A stretch of DNA of 64,000 nt from JAGIBJ01 sp032119595 (GTDB taxonomy: Bacteria; Actinomycetota; Thermoleophilia; Solirubrobacterales; Solirubrobacteraceae): positions 124,001 to 188,000 of the forward strand of contig JAUMBQ010000008.1 in assembly GCA_032119595.1 (NCBI GenBank). The letters are read 5' to 3'. A program made the position numbers and the translations under genes. Below are positions 53,500-60,141 of this stretch, piece by piece (the first letter of the stretch is position 1; each line of letters opens with the position of its first letter). The notes under the pieces were generated by a model that saw only the letters and a program-made list of their open reading frames with translations, did not search any database and was not told the origin of the DNA.

Positions 53500-54433
53500 G
53501 ACGCCAGTCTTCTGGGGCGCCGGTCACGAAGGTGCGGAGCACTGCGACAATTTCGCGCAGATGCTGTCTGCGATCGCAACGGGGCAGGCCGGCGGGTTCT
53601 CCCTCAACCCCGGTCCGCTCTTCATCCTGCTTCCGATCACGGTTGCGTACGTCGTCCGGTGGCGCGCGGTGAACGCGCATCCGTTCCGGCTCGTGCTGTT
53701 TGCGCTCGGCATGACGTGTGCATTCGCGGCCCTGTTCACCCCGATCGACTCGCTCGGCGACGACTTGCTCGCGATGCACATGATCCAGCACCTCTTGCTG
53801 CTCGATGTCGCCCCGGTGCTCTGCCTCCTCGGCCTCACGAAGGCGATCTTCCGTCCGGCGACGAAGCGCGTTATCCAGCTTGAGAAGAGTCGCTTCCGGT
53901 GGATCCTGTCGCCCAAGTTCGGGCTGATCGCGTACATCGGCGGCATGTGGTTCTGGCATTGGCCGGTGATGTACGACGCGGCCGTAACCTCCCCGGTGGT
54001 GCACGTGCTCGAGCACATCACCTTCACCTTCATCGGCGGTCTCTACTGGTGGCACCTGATCTCGCCGGTGCGCGACTCCAGGCAGCTCTCCGGCATGGGT
54101 GCCGTGCTCTACATGGCCACGACCAAGGTCGGCGTCGGCATCCTCGGCATCGGGCTGACGTTTGCCCCCGAGTCGATCTACGCCGTCTACCAGTTCGCTG
54201 GGTCCAACATCTGGGGCATGACCGCCCAGGAGGATCAGGCTCTAGCCGGCGTGATCATGGCGACGGAGCAGTCGATCGTGATGGGCATCGCCCTCGTGTG
54301 GCTGGTGACGCAGATGATCGAGCGCAGTGAGCGCGAGCAGCAGCGCATCGAGAAGTACGGCGACAGCAAGGGCGCCCAGAAGACTCCCGACGCCACGCCC
54401 AGCGGCGCCCCGCCGCCCCGCGAGCTCTACTGA
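53498..54433 (+). CDS. CtaG/Caa3-type cytochrome c oxidase assembly protein
   Basis: A 311-residue membrane protein with about seven hydrophobic segments. Family segments include MHMIQHLLLLDVAPVLCLLG (His pair for copper or heme), GGMWFWHWPVMYDAAV and VLEHITFTFIGGLYWWHLIS, then MTAQEDQALAGVIM. These are the CtaG_Caa3 pattern; the protein helps assemble the copper centre of cytochrome oxidase. The ATG at 53498 is very close to the comF ATG on the other strand and has a poorly spaced GGAG; an internal ATG at 53561 is the alternative. Confidence 0.85.
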   Translation: MTPVFWGAGHEGAEHCDNFAQMLSAIATGQAGGFSLNPGPLFILLPITVAYVVRWRAVNAHPFRLVLFALGMTCAFAALFTPIDSLGDDLLAMHMIQHLLLLDVAPVLCLLGLTKAIFRPATKRVIQLEKSRFRWILSPKFGLIAYIGGMWFWHWPVMYDAAVTSPVVHVLEHITFTFIGGLYWWHLISPVRDSRQLSGMGAVLYMATTKVGVGILGIGLTFAPESIYAVYQFAGSNIWGMTAQEDQALAGVIMATEQSIVMGIALVWLVTQMIERSEREQQRIEKYGDSKGAQKTPDATPSGAPPPRELY

Positions 54434-54452
54434 GCTGAGAGCCGCCTCAGGT

Positions 54453-54579
54453 CCTGATCGCGCGAGAGCGAGAGATCGCGCCGCAGATTTCGTTCGGGCT
54501 GAGCCGGTCTAGGACGGACGTCCGGGCCGGCTCTGCCCGGACGGAAGATGCAAGCGAGATCCGCTCTCGCGCGATCAGG
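54453..54579. repeat. 127-bp long inverted-repeat element with 18-bp perfect ends
   Basis: CCTGATCGCGCGAGAGCG at 54453-54470 and its exact complement at 54562-54579 enclose 91 bp, and most of the interior also pairs; several mismatches on the plus strand would be G-U pairs in RNA. It lies between the convergent ctaG-like and nucleotidyltransferase genes, and the right arm contains the latter's stop codon. No target-site duplication is obvious. It could be a MITE remnant, bidirectional terminator or structured RNA. Confidence 0.85.
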
Positions 54580-55570
54580 CGTGACGGGGCTTCATTGCGG
54601 CGATGATGCCCGTTTGGCCGAGGGAGGCGCCGATAAGGATGGCTTCGGCGGGGACCGTGGTGCCGGGGTACACGACGGAGTCGCGGAGTTTGGCGCCGTC
54701 GCCGATGGTGACGCCGTCGCCGATGACGATGGGGCCGGTGAGGCGGGCGCCGTGGCCGATGGTCACGTTTTCGCCGATCCAGACGGGGGCGGTGAGCTCG
54801 ACGTCGGTGCCGATGGTGGTGCCGGCGCCGGTGTGGACGGTGTCCGGGCCGGTGCCTTGGACCGTCGGCAGCGAGAGGGCGCCGGTGAGGATGTCGAAGG
54901 TGCCAGCTTTGAGTTCGGCGAGCGAGCCGACGTCGTTCCAGTAGCCGCTGTCGACGCGGTGGATGTGGAACGGCACGTCGCCCGCAAGCAGGGCCGGGAA
55001 GACGTCGTGCGCCCAGTCGACGGGGTCGGCTTCGGGGAAGTAGTCGAAGATCTGCGGCGAGAAGAGGTACATGCCGCAGTTGCCGAGGTCGGACTTGGCG
55101 TCGGCCGGGGCGGGCTTTTCTTGGAAGCCGAGGATGCGGTCTTGGTCGTCGTGGATCACGACGCCGTATTCGCTGGTGTCGGGCACCTGCTTGACGCAGA
55201 GGGTGGCGATGCCGCCGAGGCGGTCATGCGTCGCGCGGAAGGCGGCGACGTCAAGGTCAGTGAGGGCGTCGCCGGAGATCACGAGGAACGGTTCGTCACC
55301 GAAGAAGTCGCGGCAGTTGCGCACGCCGCCGGCGGTGCCGAGGAGCTCGGGCTCGTAGCGGTAGGTGATCTCGTCGCCGAAGTACTCGCGGATGATGTCC
55401 GGGAAGTAGTGGAGGTTGGCGATGATCTCCGTGATCCCCTGCGCTTTGAGGAGATCGACGATGTGCGCCATGACCGGGCGGTCGACGACCGGGACCATGG
55501 GCTTCGGGAGCTCGTACGTGATGGGCCGCAGACGTGTACCGAGGCCGGCGGCGAGGACCATGGCTTTCAC
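54575..55570 (-). CDS. NDP-sugar nucleotidyltransferase (mannose/glucose-1-phosphate type)
   Basis: A 331-residue enzyme that makes NDP-sugars. The N-terminus AMVLAAGLGTRLRPITYELPKPMVPVVD has the nucleotide-binding GxGTRLRP and Lys; LVISGDALTDLD carries the catalytic Asp, and GFQEKPAPADAKSDLGNCG and DSGYWNDVGSL follow. The C-terminus has hexapeptide repeats (VWIGENVTIGHGARLTGPIV), a left-handed beta helix. The GTG at 55570 starts the protein. The sugar cannot be decided. Its stop codon lies in the inverted-repeat element. Confidence 0.9.
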   Translation of the reverse strand: MKAMVLAAGLGTRLRPITYELPKPMVPVVDRPVMAHIVDLLKAQGITEIIANLHYFPDIIREYFGDEITYRYEPELLGTAGGVRNCRDFFGDEPFLVISGDALTDLDVAAFRATHDRLGGIATLCVKQVPDTSEYGVVIHDDQDRILGFQEKPAPADAKSDLGNCGMYLFSPQIFDYFPEADPVDWAHDVFPALLAGDVPFHIHRVDSGYWNDVGSLAELKAGTFDILTGALSLPTVQGTGPDTVHTGAGTTIGTDVELTAPVWIGENVTIGHGARLTGPIVIGDGVTIGDGAKLRDSVVYPGTTVPAEAILIGASLGQTGIIAAMKPRHA

Positions 55571-55626
55571 GCGGGGAAAGCTATCGGTCCCGGCGCCTCA
55601 GCGCTTCTCTCGTGGTGTCCGACGGT

Positions 55627-56877
55627 TCACGAGGCGTCGGCTGTCGGGGTCCAACTCGTGAGATATCGGCGCTGATGGTCGCTGAGTTCGTCGATTCGTA
55701 CGCCCTGAGCTTCAAGCGCGAGGCGGGCGAGGTCGGCGTCAATGGCGGCGGGGACCGGGTGGACCTCGCAGCCGAGGCCGGCGCCGTGCTCGGCGAGCCA
55801 GGCTGCTGCGACGGCCTGCCCGGCGAAAAGCAGATCCATGACGCCGGCCGGGTGACCGTCGGCGGCGGCGAGGTTGATCACGCGACCGCCGGCGAGCAGC
55901 ACGACGCTGCGGTCGCCGAGGTCGAACTCCTCCACGAGCGGCCGGACCGTCCGTCGGGCGCTGGCTGCGGCCGCGAGCGCGGCCACTTCGATCTCGACAT
56001 CGAAGTGGCCCGCGTTGGCGAGCACGGCGCCGTCTCGGAGCACCGCGAAGTGTTCGGGGCCAAGGACGTCGATCGCGCCGGTGGCGGTGATGATGACGTC
56101 GGCTTTGGCGGCCGCTTCGAGGCCGGGAACGACGTCATGTCCGTCCATTCGAGCTTCCAGGGCGCGGATCGGGTCGACCTCGCACACCGTGGTCGTGGCA
56201 CCCAGGCCGTGGGCGCGAAGGGCGATGCCGCGGCCGCAGGCGCCGTACCCGAAGACGGCCACGCGGCTGCCGGCCAGGAGGATGTTCGTCGTGCGAAGGA
56301 GCCCGTCGAGCACCGATTGCCCGGTGCCGAGCCGGTTGTCGAAGAGGTGGCGGATCGGGGTGTCGTTGACCGCGAGGACGGGGTATTGAAGGGCGCCGCG
56401 CTCAGCGAGGCTGCGGAGCCGCAGGACTCCGGTGGTGGTGCCTTCCATCCCGCCTATGACGCCTGAGGCGTCGCCGCTCGCGTGCAGGACGCGGGCGAGG
56501 TCGGCGCCGTCGTCGATCACGATCCGAGGGCGACGCTCGGCGACGGCGAGGAGGGCCTGATCGTGACTGGCTGGCGTGCCACCCGCCATATGCACGGTGA
56601 CCGCTGACTCGGCCTGGAGCGCGGCCGCGACCTCGGCGTGGACCGACAGCGGGTTTGAGGGAACGAGGTCGACGCTGGCGCCACCTCGCGCCAGCGCACG
56701 CACGAGCGCTCCGGTCTCGGCCGTGACGTGCAGGCAGACCCCAACGCGCTCGCCTTGGAGCCGCAGGCCGCTCTCGAGCCGGTCCCCGACCTTGCGCAGG
56801 ACCGGCATCTGGCGCTCAGCCCAGGCGATCGCCTCGCGGCCGGCACCCGGCCCCGGTCGCGTGCCGGCGCGGGCCAC
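55627..56877 (-). CDS. Divergent adenosylhomocysteinase-family protein (catalytic Lys missing)
   Basis: A 416-residue NAD-binding protein of the short AHCY type. Conserved parts include LHVTAETGALVRAL, IDDGADLARVLH, GTTTGVLRL, NDT..HLFDNR (D180, N181), the NAD loop VFGYGACGRGIALRA, NAGHFDVEIEV and GHPAGVMDLLF. Position 176, where the catalytic Lys should be (NDxVTKSKFDN), is Arg (NDTPIRHLFDN), and the STQD segment is SVHA. True ahcY is at 62740. This copy starts 2 nt after the TetR stop, so the two are one operon. It may act on a different substrate or serve as an NAD sensor; both are inference. Confidence 0.8.
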   Translation of the reverse strand: MARAGTRPGPGAGREAIAWAERQMPVLRKVGDRLESGLRLQGERVGVCLHVTAETGALVRALARGGASVDLVPSNPLSVHAEVAAALQAESAVTVHMAGGTPASHDQALLAVAERRPRIVIDDGADLARVLHASGDASGVIGGMEGTTTGVLRLRSLAERGALQYPVLAVNDTPIRHLFDNRLGTGQSVLDGLLRTTNILLAGSRVAVFGYGACGRGIALRAHGLGATTTVCEVDPIRALEARMDGHDVVPGLEAAAKADVIITATGAIDVLGPEHFAVLRDGAVLANAGHFDVEIEVAALAAAASARRTVRPLVEEFDLGDRSVVLLAGGRVINLAAADGHPAGVMDLLFAGQAVAAAWLAEHGAGLGCEVHPVPAAIDADLARLALEAQGVRIDELSDHQRRYLTSWTPTADAS

Positions 56878-56879
56878 GC

Positions 56880-57542
56880 CTAGCCGCCGGCGGCGGCGGT
56901 CTGGTCCGCCGCGCCTTGAGGCAGGTCGGTGCGCTGCACCGGGTACCCCGTGAGCACGCCGGCCGTGGTCACGAACGCCTCGATCGGGTAGTCCGGATCG
57001 TTCAGGCGCTGGATCCCGACACCGACGGCGAGCGCAGATACTGCTGCGGCGAGCAGCTCAACATCGAGCAGGAAGTTCTCTGGGTGATCGATGCCGCGGA
57101 GCATCATCGCGACCGACGCCCGGACGTTGCGGCTCTTGTGCCGCATCGTGTCGCCCAGGTCGGGGTCGTCCATGGCCGCGAAACTGAGTTCGGCGCGCAG
57201 GCGGATCGCGTCGGTGTCGGCCAGCAGCGTCTCGCCCCACTTGGTGAGCAGGCGCGCCCGTTCGGCGGGGTCGGCGGCACCCTGGAACGCCTTGGCGAGG
57301 ATCTCGACGTTTTCGCGCTCGATCTCCTCGACCACGGCAAGCGCCAGCTCCGCCTTGCTCGAGAAGTTCGAGTAGACCGCCCCCTTCGTGAACCCGGCCG
57401 CCTCGACGACGGACGAGAGCGTCGTGCGGTGGTAGCCGCGATCAAGGAACAGCTGTCGGGCCGCCCCGATCACCTGCAGGCGCGTCTCGGCCTGGCGCTC
57501 GCGTCGCGTCTTGCGGACCTCTGAGGGGGGACTTCCAGTCAC
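56880..57542 (-). CDS. TetR-family transcriptional regulator
   Basis: A 220-residue regulator. The N-terminal helix-turn-helix is typical: GAARQLFLDRGYHRTTLSSVVEAAGFTKGAVYSNFSSKAELALAV. The C-terminal ligand domain is helical and not identifiable. The GTG at 57542 begins the protein. A short partial dyad ATACC..GGTAT at 57585-57597 upstream could be its operator. It directly precedes the divergent AHCY-like gene and probably controls it. Confidence 0.9.
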   Translation of the reverse strand: MTGSPPSEVRKTRRERQAETRLQVIGAARQLFLDRGYHRTTLSSVVEAAGFTKGAVYSNFSSKAELALAVVEEIERENVEILAKAFQGAADPAERARLLTKWGETLLADTDAIRLRAELSFAAMDDPDLGDTMRHKSRNVRASVAMMLRGIDHPENFLLDVELLAAAVSALAVGVGIQRLNDPDYPIEAFVTTAGVLTGYPVQRTDLPQGAADQTAAAGG

Positions 57543-57627
57543 GGGTGGACAGATTACCTACGTCTGGCGGCGAATCCACCTCCGATACCGGTGGTATTTT
57601 TCTGGATGCCTCGCGCAGTCCGCTCAG

Positions 57628-57786
57628 ATGTCCGTGTTCTTCGTCACCTTGGGGCTTGTTCAAGCCATCGGATGCGTCATGTTGGTGGCGGGTGCAATCG
57701 TCGTGGCGCGGAATCGCACCCGTCAAAACGTCCAGTTGACCCGCTCAAACGTCCACCTTCCCCCGGTCAAGCTGCCACACTCATAG
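57628..57786 (+). CDS. Possible small membrane protein
   Basis: A 52-residue ORF with one hydrophobic segment, VFFVTLGLVQAIGCVMLVAG followed by AIVVARNR, then a polar tail. No clear ribosome-binding site is visible, and its end runs through the direct repeats described below, which casts doubt on it. It could be a real single-pass peptide or a remnant. Confidence 0.25.
   Translation: MSVFFVTLGLVQAIGCVMLVAGAIVVARNRTRQNVQLTRSNVHLPPVKLPHS
57721..57778. repeat. Three degenerate direct repeats, possible IS21-family end
   Basis: CGTCAAAACGTCCAG at 57721, CGCTCAAACGTCCAC at 57742 and a weaker CGGTCAAGCTGCCAC at 57764 are spaced about 21 bp. IS21-family elements carry several such direct repeats at their ends. 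No transposase is present. I recognise the pattern but cannot confirm the family. Confidence 0.4.
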
Positions 57787-58049
57787 GGAATTGTTCCTGG
57801 GTTCCATTCCGGTTCCCGCACCATCTTGCTCGCACCTTCGCGGCCGGCCTCAGGCCGATCACCCGCGTCGCCTGCGAGCGCCAAGCTGACAGGCCGCACG
57901 CCTGTCGGGACCAGCGCGCGTCGGGACAGCGCGCGCCGGTTGTCGGCCCGGACGCTTCGGCGTTCGGGCCGGCAATGCTTCTTCTCCACCGGGCCGATCG
58001 AGCGTCGGTCCCTCGGTCCGCCCGACCCCGACCAACCGTCCGGGCCTGA

Positions 58050-58340
58050 CCACGGATTCCTGGGCCGCGGGCGTCCGCCGAGGTCATTCGGCAGGTGGCA
58101 GACGTGCTTGGCAACACGCCGGCGGTCGCCCGCGCCTCGTACGTCGACCCGCGGGTCATCGATCGCTGGAGCAAGGGCGACACCCTGCGCATCAACGCCT
58201 CGGACGTTCCCTCAGACCCGGACGCTTGGAGCCCGCAGGACCGCCGCGAGGTCGAGCTTGCGGTGGTCGACCTGCTCGACCTCGGCAGCGCCGCCCGCGC
58301 TGGCGCCAAGCAGGCGCCGGGGTCAACGGGAAAGTCCTAG
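58050..58340 (+). pseudogene. C-terminal remnant of DNA topoisomerase IB
   Basis: The frame runs from a TGA at 58047 to a TAG at 58338 and encodes VIRQVADVLGNTPAVARASYVDPRVIDRW, then a low-homology tail. LGNTPAVxRxSYxDPRV is the end of bacterial topoisomerase IB and includes the active-site Tyr. All upstream domains are missing: nothing like topoisomerase sequence appears in the preceding 300 bp in any frame. No credible start codon with a ribosome-binding site is seen, so this is a 5'-truncated relic beside the possible IS end. Its stop overlaps the end of the SDR gene. Confidence 0.7.
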
Positions 58341-59311
58341 TGGCGACGTCCGACTGGACCGAGCCCGACCTTCTGCATGGCGCCCATCACCGCGTCGGTG
58401 CCGCGCGACGAGACCGCGTCGCCGATGTGGCCCAGCGTCACGAAGGCCGGCTCGACCCGGGACCCACGCAGGACCGCGGCTTCGGCGATCAGACCGGCAG
58501 CCTCGTCGGCGCTGAGCGACGGCATCCCGCGGTAGGCCTCCAGCGCGGGCGTGATCATCGGGGTGCGCACGAGCGGCAGGTGGACCGACGTGAGCGCGAC
58601 GCCCGTGTGGAGCATCTCGGCGGCCGTGCCCCGGGTGAAGGCGTCGAGCGCTGCCTTTGATGCCGTGTAGGCGACGTACTGCGGCGACGGGAGCTGGGTC
58701 GCCCACGTGGAGATGTTGATGATCTGCCCGCGATCCTGGGCGAGCATCGCGGGCAGGAGGCCAAGGGTGAGCGCCACCGGGCCGTAGTAGTTGAGCGCCA
58801 TGGTGCGCTCGAAGTCGTGGAATCGGTCGAGGGAGTCGACAATCGACCGGCGGATCGAACGGCCGGCGTTGTTGATGAGGATGTCGACGACGCCATGGTC
58901 GGCGAGCAGCTCGGCCGTGAGCGCCTCGATCGCTTCACGCTCGGAGAGATCGCACGTGTACGTGTGCGCCTCGGCGCCGGTGGCGGTGATCGTCGCGGCA
59001 ACCCGGGCGAGTTCCTCTTCGCGACGCGCGACGAGCAGGACTCGGGCGCCGGCGTGCGCGAAGCGATACGCGGTCGCCTCCCCAATGCCCGACGACGCTC
59101 CGGTGACGACGACGGTGCGGCCTCCAACGGCATCGCGGAGGCGGTCGGCGCCAAACAGCCGGCGGACCGCCCGGCCTGGCCCGATCAGCGGGTGCTTGAG
59201 GCCCTGACGAACGGCGTCATCGGCGAGATCGAGGGCCGCACCCTTGAGCCGCGCACGGGGCCCGCGAGGGCGCGCCGCGACGGAGTGATCAGGCCTCTGA
59301 ACGCTGGACAC
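58337..59311 (-). CDS. Short-chain dehydrogenase/reductase
   Basis: A 324-residue NAD(P)-dependent oxidoreductase. The nucleotide-binding motif is TGASSGIGEATA; the catalytic residues are Ser in INISTWATQ and Tyr-Lys in YTASKAALDAF, and NNAG is present. The 60-residue N-terminal extension before the Rossmann fold (LADDAVRQGLKHPLIGPGRA) is like those of SDRs associated with lipid metabolism. The GTG at 59311 is chosen; the frame is open further upstream. It follows the VTT-domain gene by 10 bp. Confidence 0.88.
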   Translation of the reverse strand: MSSVQRPDHSVAARPRGPRARLKGAALDLADDAVRQGLKHPLIGPGRAVRRLFGADRLRDAVGGRTVVVTGASSGIGEATAYRFAHAGARVLLVARREEELARVAATITATGAEAHTYTCDLSEREAIEALTAELLADHGVVDILINNAGRSIRRSIVDSLDRFHDFERTMALNYYGPVALTLGLLPAMLAQDRGQIINISTWATQLPSPQYVAYTASKAALDAFTRGTAAEMLHTGVALTSVHLPLVRTPMITPALEAYRGMPSLSADEAAGLIAEAAVLRGSRVEPAFVTLGHIGDAVSSRGTDAVMGAMQKVGLGPVGRRH

Positions 59312-59321
59312 CCCGCCTAGG

Positions 59322-60065
59322 CTACTCCCCCGTAGCAAAGGATGCGCGGGCAGCGGACGAGCGTTGCGCTCGGCGGTGACGAACCACCACGATCGCCAGC
59401 AGCGCAATGCCGACGGCGCCGGTCGCTGCGTTCAGCGCCCACCCCATCAGTGCGTCACGACCAACGAGATCGTCGGAGTTGGCGCCGACCGTCGCGTACG
59501 CGAGCGCCCGAGGGCCAGCCGCAATGAGATGGCCGGCGGCCACGGAGGCCGCCGTCAGCCCGGCGATCCCAAAAGCGTGGTTCGCGATCGCGTCCGGCAG
59601 CGCGGGCGAGAGGCGCGCCAAGATCACGGCGAGGAGGCCATTGCGACGGGCGACGTCCGCCAGCGCCGCGACGCGCGCGGTCGCGACCTCCCCGAAGGCC
59701 TCATGACCGGCTCGCTTGGAGAGCGCGCGACTCAGGAGCGCTCCTGCCGTCCCGGCGAGCATCGAGCACAGCGCGCCCTGCCACGACCCAAACATCAGCC
59801 CGGCGGCCGCAGCGAGCGCCGCTCCGGGCACGAAAAACGTGCCCAGCACCGCAGCGATCGGGACGAACGCGAGCGGGGCGAACGGCCCCATCGGGTCGAT
59901 CCAGCCGCGAATTCGCTCCGGCCCGAGCACACCGCCGATGAAGAAGACACCGCCGAGCATCGCGAAGCTCATGAGCAACGCCGCGAGCCGCCATGCCGCA
60001 TTCCGGCGCGGCGACGGGGCGGCCTCCACCGGGCCAGCCACCAGCTGATCGTCGACGTGCGGCAT
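59322..60065 (-). CDS. VTT-domain (TVP38/DedA-type) membrane protein
   Basis: A 247-residue membrane protein with about five hydrophobic segments. The VTT core is visible as FFVPGAALAAAAGLMFGSWQGAL and LLAVILARLSPALPDAIANHAFGIAG (an R-x-x-P segment). Such proteins act in membrane lipid scrambling or homeostasis. It is divergent from the MMPL gene with only about 75 bp between start codons, and is the first gene of a two-gene run with the SDR. Confidence 0.88.
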   Translation of the reverse strand: MPHVDDQLVAGPVEAAPSPRRNAAWRLAALLMSFAMLGGVFFIGGVLGPERIRGWIDPMGPFAPLAFVPIAAVLGTFFVPGAALAAAAGLMFGSWQGALCSMLAGTAGALLSRALSKRAGHEAFGEVATARVAALADVARRNGLLAVILARLSPALPDAIANHAFGIAGLTAASVAAGHLIAAGPRALAYATVGANSDDLVGRDALMGWALNAATGAVGIALLAIVVVRHRRAQRSSAARASFATGE

Positions 60066-60141
60066 CGGCCCATCATGCCTACGTACACTGCGTCGGTCCC
60101 CCGTACCCCTCCCGGACCCGGGGGACCCTCAAGCAACCTCG

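Larger units (their letters stand above)
57543..58049. other. Gene-poor region with repeat and small-ORF remnants
   Basis: About 500 bp between the TetR gene and the topoisomerase remnant. It holds one possible small membrane ORF, three degenerate direct repeats at 57721-57778, and nothing else that I can read as coding. It looks like a decayed insertion or deletion zone. Confidence 0.5.

Noticed and set aside
58095..58340. Stand-alone small protein
   Set aside because: The sequence matches the end of topoisomerase IB and begins without an initiation signal, so a relic is more likely.
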